This document shows positions 1-7,960 of a DNA stretch of 64,000 nt, piece by piece. Location: NCBI GenBank assembly GCA_035507035.1, contig DATJOJ010000065.1, positions 62,001 to 126,000 of the forward strand, read 5' to 3'. This stretch comes from DATJOJ01 sp035507035 (GTDB taxonomy: Bacteria > Acidobacteriota > Terriglobia > Terriglobales > Acidobacteriaceae). How positions within the stretch are numbered: position 1 is the stretch's first letter; each line of letters starts with the position of its first letter. The notes beneath the pieces are model-generated. The model was not told the DNA's origin. It searched no databases and saw nothing but the letters and a program-made list of their open reading frames with translations. A program made the translations under genes and the position numbers.

Positions 1-8
1 ACATCCTG

Positions 9-269
9 TTGATTCTGCTGCCCGCGGATTACTGTTGGCAGCATGGATGCCACGGACCGGAACTCGATGGCTTCATGCCGGCTTTTTTTCTTTCTCCCTG
101 GGGCGCAGTTTGTCTGGCCTTCACCTTGCGCAACGCGATAAAACAAACCCGACAAAAACCATCCTGGTCCTGGTTTTTCTGGGCTCTCGCCATTATTTTT
201 GGAATTGTTCTCCTGGCTACGATTGCGTTCTTCGCGTGGATGATCTACGAAACTGCGGTTCATCGATAG
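9..269 (+). CDS. Small membrane protein, 5' end probably outside the window
   Basis: I do not recognise a family. The frame is open to the first base of the window, and the first possible start here is a TTG at 9 without a visible ribosome binding site, so the gene very likely begins upstream. The visible 86 residues hold two hydrophobic stretches: about residues 24-42, and about 55-80 (FFWALAIIFGIVLLATIAFF), separated by a short basic loop (RNAIKQTRQK). That pattern fits a two-helix inner-membrane protein or the C-terminus of a larger one. It ends about 150 bases before the exonuclease gene. Confidence 0.5.
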   Translation: MILLPADYCWQHGCHGPELDGFMPAFFLSPWGAVCLAFTLRNAIKQTRQKPSWSWFFWALAIIFGIVLLATIAFFAWMIYETAVHR

Positions 270-417
270 AAACTTTCACGCCGCACGATCGCAGCCACAA
301 ATCGCGTGAGGCTCGGCGGCGGTGATTGAGATCAGAAGCCACAGCAGCATTTCGATATAATCCCCGGCGAGGAAAGTTCGACGGTATCGCCACCTGCTCA
401 CACCACGGAGTTTTGAC

Positions 418-1284
418 TTGAATGTTCACCTGCTCGACGGCACGTACGAACTCTTCCGGCACTACTACGCATTGCCCTCCGCACGCGATAACGACGGCCG
501 AGAAGTCGCAGCGGTACGTGGCGTGCTTTCGTCTGTGCTCGGAATGATGAAAGCCGGTGCAACGCACGTTGCCGTCGCAACCGACCACGTCATCGAATCG
601 TTTCGCAACCATCTCTGGCCGGGCTACAAAACCAGCGAAGGAGTCGAGCCCGAACTGCTGGCGCAGTTCCCGTTGCTGGAGGAAGTGCTTCAGGCAGCCG
701 GCGTCGTGGTGTGGCCTATGGTCGAATTCGAGGCCGATGATGCGCTCGCCGCGGGTGCGAGCCTGGCAGCCGCCGATAAACGAGTCGAGCAGGTCATCAT
801 CTGTACGCCCGACAAAGACCTCGCACAATGTGTTCGCGGCTCGCGCATTGTGCAGCTGAACCGTCGCACCAGAGCTACTCTTGACGAGCCCGCGATCGTA
901 AAGAAATTCGGCGTTACACCAGCCTCGATTCCTGACTACCTTGCACTCGTTGGTGACTCGGCAGACGGCTACCCTGGTCTCCAAGGCTGGGGCGCAAAGT
1001 CGTCGGCAGCCGTACTCGCAAAGTTCATCCACTTGGAGGGTATTCCCAAAGACTGGAGCGAGTGGCGCGTCAACGCGATGAGCGCTAGTTCGCTCGCAGC
1101 CACGCTTTGCCGCGACTGGGATCAGGCGCTTCTGTTTCGTAAGCTCGCAACTCTCAGAACTGACATTCCTCTTTTCGACGATGTCGATGAGCTGCGATGG
1201 AATGGCCCGACTGCGGCATTCGACGCGATGGCAGCTCGACTCGACGCGGCCCGAACAGAGCGGCGACGCCCAACCACACGGTGA
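418..1284 (+). CDS. 5'-3' exonuclease of the Pol I N-terminal / FEN family, stand-alone
   Basis: A 288-residue protein matching in layout the 5' nuclease domain of DNA polymerase I but with no polymerase attached. Acidic metal-site motifs are visible in order: an Asp in the N-terminal strand (HLLDGTYELF), VEFEADDALAA around residue 100, TPDKDLAQ around 126, and GDSADGYPGLQGWG around 178-192, which is the helix-hairpin-helix DNA-binding segment. In the family these bind two metal ions that cleave flap or nicked DNA in repair and replication. The start is a TTG at 418; the alternative ATG at 422 is in another frame. Neighbours give no operon context. A long antisense frame over it has no recognisable motifs. 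Confidence 0.85.
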   Translation: MNVHLLDGTYELFRHYYALPSARDNDGREVAAVRGVLSSVLGMMKAGATHVAVATDHVIESFRNHLWPGYKTSEGVEPELLAQFPLLEEVLQAAGVVVWPMVEFEADDALAAGASLAAADKRVEQVIICTPDKDLAQCVRGSRIVQLNRRTRATLDEPAIVKKFGVTPASIPDYLALVGDSADGYPGLQGWGAKSSAAVLAKFIHLEGIPKDWSEWRVNAMSASSLAATLCRDWDQALLFRKLATLRTDIPLFDDVDELRWNGPTAAFDAMAARLDAARTERRRPTTR

Positions 1285-1382
1285 AGCGAGGACGCACGCG
1301 CGGAAAAATCAACGTCCCTCTCCAACTTGTCATCACTCCCCCACTTGCCATCACACCCCCAATTTGCCATCACCTCCACCTT

Positions 1383-1816
1383 GTCATCCTGAGGAGCGCG
1401 CTTCTTGCGCGACGAAGGATCTATGGATTTGTCGAAACCTTGTCATCACCTCTCCCTTGTCATCCTGAGGAGCGCGCTTCTTGCGCGACGAAGAATCTAT
1501 GGATTTGTCGAAAACCTGCCATCACTCCCACCTTGTCATCCTGAGGAGCGACGCTTCTTGCCCAACGAAGGATCCATGGATTTGTCGGAAACTTGTCATC
1601 ACCTCTACCTTGTCATCCTGAGGAGCGCGCTTCTTGCGCGACGAAGGATCTATGGATTTGTCGAAAATTTGCCATCACCTCTCCCTTGTCATCCTGAGGA
1701 GCGCGCTTCTTGCGCGACGAAGGATCTATGGACTTGTCGAAAGCGGCAGAATGCATAGGTCCTTCGCTGGGAGTCGTCCGCGCAGCAGACGGCTCCGCGG
1801 CCTCAGGATGACAAAT
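1383..1816. repeat. 76-bp tandem intergenic repeat array with an inverted closing unit
   Basis: Five direct copies begin at 1383, 1459, 1535, 1612 and 1688, a period of 76-77 bases. Each has a conserved head TTGTCATCCTGAGGAGCG, a small internal stem CGCGC-TTCTT-GCGCG, then GACGAAGGATCTATGG and TTTGTCGAAA, followed by a variable CT-rich spacer. Copy 3 is the most diverged. The array is closed by an oppositely oriented, diverged unit (1758-1816) ending CCTCAGGATGACAA, the reverse complement of the head, so the whole array is flanked by inverted ends. Shorter TTGCCATCAC-type motifs precede it (1327-1370). It can be translated in frame but this is an artefact. Similar GTCATCCTGAG units are, from memory, scattered in acidobacterial genomes. 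Confidence 0.85.
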
Positions 1817-1899
1817 GGTTAAGGATGCAAAGGGTATACGCGGCAGTTCGCCGGCGCCATTTCATAGGAGATATAATGTCTGGCCGTTAGGAGTCATCC

Positions 1900-2676
1900 A
1901 TGCGCAAGCTCATTCCGTTATCGCCACGACTAGACGGTGATCTGGAGTCGTACGTCGCAGCCGCAAGATCTGAGTCGCATCAGATCTTCGTTACCGCCGC
2001 CGCGCTCGGCTTGGCAAGCTTGGGCGTTACACCTGCGCTCAACGCGGAGATTGTTTATACGCCCGCGAACGAAACAGTAGGAGGGATGTTGGGCGTTGCG
2101 ACCCTACAGATTGACCTTAACAACGACGGCGTTCCTGATTTCGTCCTAACCGCCTATAACTATGTAACCTTCACGACAATCTTTCAGAGTTTCCGCTACC
2201 TGAACGCAAGAGGCTTGCAGAGTAACCAAATACTTGACAGCCACAATCAAGGAAACTTGAATCTGGCCCTTGCGGACGCTCAGGGGCAGATGATAGGACC
2301 TACAACGACCGGACCGTTCAAGTTTGGTTCCCGGGGAGAGATGAATTGGTTGATATTTGAATACGACGGTGATGGCAACTCCTGGAGGTCCAGCAGGGGA
2401 TTTTGGCTCAACGCAACGAACCGCTATCTCGGTATCAAGTTCTACATCGATGGTGAGATCCATTACGGTTGGGCACGACTCAACGCTCATGCCGGATATG
2501 CTCAACTCACCGGCTATGCCTACGAGACCATACCTGACAAGCGTATTCCGGCTGGCGTCTTCCCAACCGCGAAGCCTGAGAGCAATGCAGCTCCGCAGAA
2601 ACCCGCGACGCTAGGTGTATTGGCGATGGGCGCTTCTCAACTCAATAGGCCGTTCGGCGCACATACGTCCCACTAA
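1900..2676 (+). CDS. Secreted protein of unknown function
   Basis: A 258-residue protein with no family I can name. After an unusual N-terminus containing SPRLDGDLESYVAA, a hydrophobic stretch (about residues 30-48, ending ALNAEI) looks like a late or twin-segment signal sequence. The mature part opens with IDLNNDGVPDFVL, a calcium-loop-like DxNxDGxxD motif, and has a conserved-looking YGWARLNAH...GYAYE block near residues 190-210. The C-terminus has PATLGVLAMGASQL, which resembles a C-terminal motif I recall from other acidobacterial secreted proteins. A ribosome binding site (TTAGGAGTC) precedes the ATG, and TATAAT occurs at 1872. It is monocistronic just after the repeat array. Confidence 0.7.
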   Translation: MRKLIPLSPRLDGDLESYVAAARSESHQIFVTAAALGLASLGVTPALNAEIVYTPANETVGGMLGVATLQIDLNNDGVPDFVLTAYNYVTFTTIFQSFRYLNARGLQSNQILDSHNQGNLNLALADAQGQMIGPTTTGPFKFGSRGEMNWLIFEYDGDGNSWRSSRGFWLNATNRYLGIKFYIDGEIHYGWARLNAHAGYAQLTGYAYETIPDKRIPAGVFPTAKPESNAAPQKPATLGVLAMGASQLNRPFGAHTSH

Positions 2677-2771
2677 GACTGATTTCTCTGATGTCGTTCC
2701 ACATTGGTCGCCTCTCGGCTGATGCGGCAGGGCAACCCGCAATTTGAACGCCCATGCGTTTAAGGAGAATC

Positions 2772-2861
2772 ATGTCTAAAAGTCAAGACTCCCATTTATG
2801 TCCGGTGTGCGGCGTCTCGGCGAGCACGATTGTCGCTTGGAAAGTGGAACAGCTACAGTAG
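2772..2861 (+). CDS. Possible 29-residue peptide with a CPVCG zinc-ribbon-like knuckle
   Basis: An ATG at 2772 follows a good ribosome binding site (TAAGGAGAATC) and opens a 29-codon frame with the sequence CPVCG near its middle, ending TAG at 2861. It could be a tiny metal-binding peptide or the surviving N-terminus of a truncated zinc-ribbon protein. The rest of this 372-base gap (2677-3048) holds nothing I can identify apart from the next gene's ribosome binding site (GGAGGTCTCC before 3049). Confidence is low because the frame is so short. Confidence 0.3.
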   Translation: MSKSQDSHLCPVCGVSASTIVAWKVEQLQ

Positions 2862-3048
2862 GCGAAATTTTCTCGAATCACTCGCCACGAGATGAGAAGA
2901 AGGTCTCTTGACGCCCCTTCCATGCCGCGCTGATACTTATCATCACTCGGTAAGCCGCATGTTCCCACGACCTGAGGATGGCCGAGCAGGTTCTTATTCA
3001 AGATCGCGTGAGTGAGCGCGAATAGTCTGTTCCGCACGGAGGTCTCCA

Positions 3049-4509
3049 ATGACGAAACTGAAGCAGCCGAAAATGGTTTGGGTTGCGGTTGTGCTTTATG
3101 CAGCGGGGAGCATCCCCGCGCAGGCTCAGACTTATAGGAGACTGGTTTCCTTCGATGGGACCAATGGTTCGAATCCAACAATAATGTCTCTTACTCAGGG
3201 CGAAGACGGCAATCTGTATGGAACGACGAACCATGGATCACCTGTTCTAGAGGGCACCGTCTTTAGAATAGGGACGCGAGGATTAGAGAACCTGTACAGT
3301 TTCTGCCTTCAAGGGCTTCCTTGCCTCGACGGTTCCGTACCCTGGGCAGGCATGGCCTTGGCCGCTGACGGCAGCTTTTACGGCACTACCGCTCAGGGCG
3401 GCGATCCGAACTGCGGTTCTGAGGGTTGTGGAACGGTCTTCAATATCGACCGTCAGGGAACGCTCACTACCCTACACACGTTTGAAATGAGCGACGGCTT
3501 TTTGCCAGAAGCCCTGATCCTGGGAGCCGACGGTTTTTTCTACGGAACCGCCAGCTCTGGAGGAGCGAATAACAAAGGAACCATTTTCAAGATGAGCTCC
3601 GGCGGTACAGTGGTAGTGCTTCACAGTTTCTCAGGCAGTGATGGCGCGCGGCCGGGGAGCGGTTTGGTGCAAGCTGCGGACGGGAAATTCTATGGAACCA
3701 CAACTTATGGCGGTGCTGACCCCGCCGGCTGTGACGGATACGGCTGTGGCACCGTCTTCAGCATCAAATCGAGTGGCGAATTCACGACACTTTATTCCTT
3801 TTGTTCGCAGCCGAATTGCTCCGATGGCGCTCAACCCCTGTCGGGGCTGACTCAAGGAGCCGATGGAAATCTGTATGGCACCACCTTCGGAGATCCCCCG
3901 GACTTCGGGCTCGGTACGATCTTCAGAATCACGCCGAGCGGTGCGCTGACAACGATCTATAGCTTCTGCGTACAGCCCGGATGTACGGACGGGGAAATTC
4001 CGTACGCCGGTCTAACGCTCGCGACCGACGGGAACTTCTACGGAACAACACAGGGGGGCGGGACATACGGCCACGGCACGGCCTTTAGCCTCACTCCCGG
4101 TGGCACGTTGACGACGCTTTACAGCTTCTGTTCCCAAAAAAAATGCTTCGACGGTAGTGAGCCGTACGGCGGCATCACCCAAGGGACGGATGGAAATTTG
4201 TATGGAACTACATACACCGGAGGTGCGGCTCAATACTATGGAGTCATCTATCGCATCTCTGTGGGTCTCAGACCGTTCGTTGCGTTCGTGCGCCCCTATG
4301 GCAAAATCGGCCAAATCAGTGATATCCTCGGCCAAGGATTCACCGGCACCACCAGCGTCACGCTAAACGGCCTCCCCGCGAACTTCAAGGTCGTCTCCGA
4401 CACATATCTGACAGCCACGATTCCACCGGGCGCTACCACCGGCTACGTCACCGTGACCACGCCCACAGGTGTGCTGACCAGCAACGTACCGTTTCGCGTG
4501 TTGCCGTAG
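3049..4509 (+). CDS. GloVer (Gloeo_Verruco) repeat secreted protein with C-terminal IPT/TIG domain
   Basis: A 486-residue exported protein. The signal peptide (residues 1-26, ending SIPAQAQ) is followed by about seven repeats carrying the hallmark DGNLYGTT or DGxFYGTT with GTVFxI and LYSFC blocks, typical of TIGR03803 Gloeo_Verruco repeats that build a beta-propeller-like domain. The last roughly 85 residues (from GLRPFVAFVRPYG) look like an IPT/TIG immunoglobulin-like domain (TGTTSVTLNGLPANF, IPPGATTGYVTV). Several repeats contain a Cys pair (SFCxQxxCxDG). The function of the family is not established; it is presumed extracellular or envelope. A GGAGG site precedes the ATG. Confidence 0.85.
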   Translation: MTKLKQPKMVWVAVVLYAAGSIPAQAQTYRRLVSFDGTNGSNPTIMSLTQGEDGNLYGTTNHGSPVLEGTVFRIGTRGLENLYSFCLQGLPCLDGSVPWAGMALAADGSFYGTTAQGGDPNCGSEGCGTVFNIDRQGTLTTLHTFEMSDGFLPEALILGADGFFYGTASSGGANNKGTIFKMSSGGTVVVLHSFSGSDGARPGSGLVQAADGKFYGTTTYGGADPAGCDGYGCGTVFSIKSSGEFTTLYSFCSQPNCSDGAQPLSGLTQGADGNLYGTTFGDPPDFGLGTIFRITPSGALTTIYSFCVQPGCTDGEIPYAGLTLATDGNFYGTTQGGGTYGHGTAFSLTPGGTLTTLYSFCSQKKCFDGSEPYGGITQGTDGNLYGTTYTGGAAQYYGVIYRISVGLRPFVAFVRPYGKIGQISDILGQGFTGTTSVTLNGLPANFKVVSDTYLTATIPPGATTGYVTVTTPTGVLTSNVPFRVLP

Positions 4510-4565
4510 CTTGATCAAATGGTGCTCTCTAATCGAATCAGTTCCAGTAGGAGGTAAGAAACACA

Positions 4566-5783
4566 ATGACTCGCAGAAACTCGACGGTAATTGTGACATT
4601 CCTCGCCATAATCGGCTTCGCGACGATCAGCCTTGCAGCGTCGCAGAAAGTCCTGTATAGCTTTACCGCGACAAAAGGAGACGGTGCACTTCCATTCGCG
4701 GGATTAGTTTTTGACGCCAATGGAAACCTCTACGGAACAACCAATAACGGCGGGCCTTCCGGGGATGGAGTCGTGTTTGAGCTCAGTCCCAACCCTAACG
4801 GGGAGTGGTCTGAAACGGTGTTGCACGCGTTCAACTGGACCGACGGAGCCCATCCAGAGGCGAACCTGATTTTTGATGGCGCAGGGAATCTCTATGGCAC
4901 AACGGTATTTGGTGGCGCCGATGGCAAAGGCACCGTTTTCGAACTAACTCCGGCTCAGGGTGGCGGCTGGACGGAGCAAGTGCTACACAGTTTTCCAGAT
5001 GCTGAATTCGATGGGTATCATCCCTATGCGCCTTTGCTATTTGATTCGTCTGGCAATCTTTATGGCACGGCGGCGTATGGAGGCGCCTTCGCGGGGGCGG
5101 TCTTCGAATTGAGTCCAGCACTCGATGGAAGCTGGACGGAGACAATTTTGTACGACTTCCCAGAAACCTTGGGAGAGACGGAGAATGCCTGGCATCCTTA
5201 TGGCGGGGTGGTGTTCGACGCAGCGGGCAATCTCTACGGTACTACCGAAAAGGGCGGGGGGCACAACGACGGTGCGGTATTCGAGCTAACACCCTCGTCA
5301 AACGGGATGTGGACGGAGACGTTGCTGGCTCACGCTGACTTTACGTACGGCGTCTATCTACACGGCGGCTTGATTCTCGATGCCAATGGCAATCTCTATG
5401 GCACAGCCCCTGGCGGGGGGGCCCATAACGCAGGCACGATCCTTCAGCTAAGCCCGGCCGCAGGCGGAGGTTGGATCCCGAAAAACTTGTACGACTTCTC
5501 CGGCGCAAATGGATTCAATCCCTACGCCTCCCTTATTACGGATGCAGATGGAAACCTCTATGGCACGACCCAGGCAGGCGGGGCTAGCGGGGAGGGTACG
5601 GTTTTTGAGTTGTCTCAGAACACCGACGGACATTGGATTGAGGGCTACTATAGCTTCCAAGGGAAATCGCAAGGGGGCAATCCCTACAGCAGCCTCGTAT
5701 TAGGCGCCGACGGCAATCTCTACGGGACAACCCAATCAGGGGGAACATACGGCGCTGGTACCGTCTTCGAGATCATACGTTAG
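4566..5783 (+). CDS. GloVer (Gloeo_Verruco) repeat secreted protein
   Basis: A 405-residue paralog of the preceding gene, 56 bases downstream in the same direction and with its own ribosome binding site (AGGAGGTAAG). The signal peptide covers residues 1-23 (IGFATISLAAS). It is then almost wholly made of eight GloVer repeats: LxFDxxGNLYGTTxxGG, then GTVFELSP and W.E.VLYSF. Unlike its neighbour it has no cysteine pairs and no C-terminal IPT domain, and it ends directly after a repeat (GTVFEIIR). Repeat spacing is about 45-50 residues. The two genes probably arose by duplication; a shared role in the envelope or matrix is inference. Confidence 0.85.
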   Translation: MTRRNSTVIVTFLAIIGFATISLAASQKVLYSFTATKGDGALPFAGLVFDANGNLYGTTNNGGPSGDGVVFELSPNPNGEWSETVLHAFNWTDGAHPEANLIFDGAGNLYGTTVFGGADGKGTVFELTPAQGGGWTEQVLHSFPDAEFDGYHPYAPLLFDSSGNLYGTAAYGGAFAGAVFELSPALDGSWTETILYDFPETLGETENAWHPYGGVVFDAAGNLYGTTEKGGGHNDGAVFELTPSSNGMWTETLLAHADFTYGVYLHGGLILDANGNLYGTAPGGGAHNAGTILQLSPAAGGGWIPKNLYDFSGANGFNPYASLITDADGNLYGTTQAGGASGEGTVFELSQNTDGHWIEGYYSFQGKSQGGNPYSSLVLGADGNLYGTTQSGGTYGAGTVFEIIR

Positions 5784-5943
5784 CGAACTCGGGCATGGTG
5801 GAATTCCCTTAGGAACTTTGCTGCTTCCAAGCGACGGCAATTAGCTCAGGTGGCAGTCAGAATGCTCAAAACTCCAAGAACCGCCGAAGAGACGGCGCAA
5901 GCTTCCGTAAACTGATTTGTTCAACCGATCCCATGAAGACCGA

Positions 5944-6081
5944 TCACTTGCGGACCAGCAGGTTCTCGCTTGTGACTGTATTGCCACTTAGCCCGAAGAT
6001 CGTCAGTTCCTGACCACTCGCCACGAAGACCTCGCCGTTAGCAACGACCGGAACTAAGTTGGCGTTTCCCAAGTAAGGCCA
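5944..6081 (-). pseudogene. Fragment of a PQQ/propeller-type protein C-terminus
   Basis: About 45 codons on the minus strand read as the last blade of a quinoprotein-like beta-propeller: WPYLGNANLVPVV, ANGEVFVASGQELTIFGLSG, then a short tail and a stop. Upstream of the Trp the sequence switches to unrelated codons and no start or body is found, so this looks like the remnant of a truncated gene. The boundary adjoins another fragment on the opposite strand. Confidence 0.5.
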
Positions 6082-6109
6082 CGTGGCTTTGCTCTCTTTC
6101 TGCCCAATC

Positions 6110-6232
6110 GATAACCTCGACGATACGGGCAAAATCACGTCGAACGTGATCTTTGGTAAGCACAACACCATTTACAGTCCAACCGAAGCGGGTGGTGCAT
6201 CAGATTCAGGGGCCGTGTACGAAGCGCAGTTC
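6110..6232 (+). pseudogene. Fragment of a GloVer-repeat gene
   Basis: About 41 codons on the plus strand preserve one degraded GloVer repeat: VIFGKHNTIYSPTEAGG followed by SDSGAVYEAQF, compared with the intact FDxxGNLYGTTxAGG / GTVFEL pattern in the flanking genes. No signal peptide, start or further repeats are attached. Together with the opposing propeller fragment at 5944-6081 it marks a rearranged scar between two groups of intact GloVer genes. Confidence 0.5.
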
Positions 6233-6273
6233 CAATCCAGGATGCCCGCAAAGCACCCTAGCAAGCGTTGGCC

Positions 6274-7464
6274 TCACTCCGAGACTTTGATCTCGTAGAA
6301 TGTGCCGACACCCGCGTACCCTCCAGCCGCGGTCGTCCCCCAGAGGTTCCCCAGGCTGTCGATCACTACTCCGCTCTCCGGATCCACTCCATCGTGCGGC
6401 TGCGACGCTGCTCCCTGGAAACTATGGAAGACCGAGTATTGCCACGCTCCATTCTGCGGTGTAAGGACGAAGACTGTACCGTCAAGCCGGTCTCCGCCAT
6501 TCGTGGTCGTTCCCCATAGGTTGCCACCTAGGTCAAAGGTCAAGGTTGCATTCGAGTTAGCCCCGTCGTAGCTGCCGGGCTGAGTTCCCGCAAAGCTGTG
6601 CAGTACAGAGAGCTGCCCGCCGGCAATTTCGTACACTACGCCAAGGCCATAGCTCCCACCCGAGTAAGTAGTGCCATATAGATTCCCCTGGCTGTCGAGA
6701 GTCACTGCGCCGGTAGGCTGGCTTCCGTCCGCTCCGACGAACGCGTGAAGAACGGTTTCCGTCCAAGTTCCGTTCCCGTTCGGGCTCAGCTGAAACACCG
6801 TCCCGCAATTGCAGAGGAGATCACCCCCGTACTCGGTTGTTCCGTAGTAGGTACCTGAAGTCGGATCAAAGGTCAGCCCGGCGTCCGGCCCAGAGCCATC
6901 GGGCGGCCCCGAGAAACTGTGGATCACATTCTCTTGCCAGGTACCTTGATTATTGATCAGTTCGAAGATCACCCCGCACTCTTTGACTCCGGGATTCGTG
7001 CAGGAATTGCCACCACCGCCATAAGTGGTTCCCCATACATTGCCTGATTGGTCGAGAAAGAGCGGCGACTCGTTTGTAGCATAGACCTGCCCGTCCGCTC
7101 CACCGGTGAAAACATAGAGAGTTTTCTGTTGCCAGCGGTGCTGAGGACTGACCGCAAATATCCGGCCCGAGTTATAGCCGTGGAACTCCTCGACCCCGTA
7201 GAGATTTCCAACCGAATCAACTGCTAGGGCCGCATTGCTCGGGCAGCAGATGGTCTCCTCAACGACTCCGGTAGATTGCGCCTGATAGATGCCATAGAGG
7301 CCCGCTGTCCCGTAGGCTTTGGAGCCGACGATGGTCATGGGTGCATAGGGTGACCTCGGACTGGAATGTAGACCGTAGACCAGTTCGTACGTGTAGGTCT
7401 GGGCACAGGCCATAGTGGTCAGCCAAAGCAGTGCCACGAGTATGATGGTAGTTTTCATGGTCAT
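6274..7464 (-). CDS. GloVer (Gloeo_Verruco) repeat secreted protein
   Basis: The third intact GloVer paralog, convergent with the other two, 396 residues from the ATG at 7464 (alternative ATG at 7458). I chose this start because the frame further upstream (to 7602) is Arg/Pro-rich and not a signal peptide, whereas MKTTIILVALLWLTTMACAQ is a clean one. Repeats show GNLYGTTYSGG, GTVFQLSPNGNG and VLHSFxGxxDG patterns. Two Cys pairs (EETICCPSN; SCTNPGVKECG) may form disulfides outside the cell. It ends in GVGTFYEIKVSE with no anchor domain. One copy of an 86-bp repeat lies 90 bases upstream. Confidence 0.85.
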   Translation of the reverse strand: MTMKTTIILVALLWLTTMACAQTYTYELVYGLHSSPRSPYAPMTIVGSKAYGTAGLYGIYQAQSTGVVEETICCPSNAALAVDSVGNLYGVEEFHGYNSGRIFAVSPQHRWQQKTLYVFTGGADGQVYATNESPLFLDQSGNVWGTTYGGGGNSCTNPGVKECGVIFELINNQGTWQENVIHSFSGPPDGSGPDAGLTFDPTSGTYYGTTEYGGDLLCNCGTVFQLSPNGNGTWTETVLHAFVGADGSQPTGAVTLDSQGNLYGTTYSGGSYGLGVVYEIAGGQLSVLHSFAGTQPGSYDGANSNATLTFDLGGNLWGTTTNGGDRLDGTVFVLTPQNGAWQYSVFHSFQGAASQPHDGVDPESGVVIDSLGNLWGTTAAGGYAGVGTFYEIKVSE

Positions 7465-7554
7465 TTGGCGAAAACCCCGCGAACACAAGGGTCTTTCATC
7501 TCTTTTTCGAGCGGGTTGGTAGGCATCGGGTTGGGCCCGCCACGGCCGGGTGCG

Positions 7555-7640
7555 CCACGTCTCGCGTCTTTCGAGAGGTGGGTGACGATCACATTTCCAC
7601 AACTCAGTTACTCATCGCTCGTGACCACCATCACTGACAC
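7555..7640. repeat. 86-bp direct repeat, copy 1
   Basis: An 86-base stretch identical, by direct reading, to 8683-8768. It contains an imperfect inverted repeat near one end (CCACGTCTCGCG / CGAGAGGTGG) and ends CATCACTGACAC. Both copies sit just upstream of a minus-strand gene for a secreted protein. It resembles, from memory, the ACCTCTCGxxxxCGCGAGAGGTGG-type dispersed repeats in acidobacterial intergenic DNA. Confidence 0.85.
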
Positions 7641-7709
7641 ACGCCAGGTGCCCCAGGCGCGCGAGCCGCATTTGCGAGCTCACTGGGAAACGCCACAGAC
7701 AAGGAATCG

Positions 7710-7731
7710 GTGTTCCTTCGCGAAGGAACAC
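7710..7731. promoter_or_regulatory. 22-bp perfect palindrome in an otherwise empty intergenic stretch
   Basis: Two 11-base arms (GTGTTCCTTCG and its exact complement) abut with no spacer. It lies in the 496-base gap 7465-7960 which, apart from this and the 86-bp repeat, holds nothing I can support as a gene. No T-run follows on either strand, so it is not a standard terminator. It could be an operator or a recombination or repeat relic. Confidence 0.35.
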
Positions 7732-7960
7732 ATTTCGACAGCTCTCTTTGTCATCGATCGCGCCCGCCACTGCGAGTTGCTGAGACTCCATGCGCGATCC
7801 CGTCCTTACATTCGAAGAGGACTGGCCTACCATATGTCGATGGCGGCCTTTCCGCAGGTGGGGGGAGTCCAACGACTGGCCGGGTTTGCCCAAACATAGT
7901 CGCGTTCGACAATAAAGCCGCCACAAACCAAATGGAATACTGAGGCGATGAGGCGTTGCA

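Noticed and set aside
217..1032. Long minus-strand open frame opposite the exonuclease gene
   Set aside because: Arg/Cys-rich composition, no motif or signal; the plus strand has all the metal-site motifs of the 5' nuclease family.
1383..1816. Possible CRISPR array
   Set aside because: Units are 76 bases with most of the unit conserved and no unique 30-40 base spacers, and no cas genes are present.
1181..1822. Open frames across the tandem repeat
   Set aside because: They only translate the 76-bp repeat in successive frames; the repeated peptide is a by-product of the DNA repeat.
5784..5943. Possible tRNA or small RNA between the GloVer gene and the fragments
   Set aside because: Read for cloverleaf arms and a T-loop; none found. 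No other tRNA was seen in the window.
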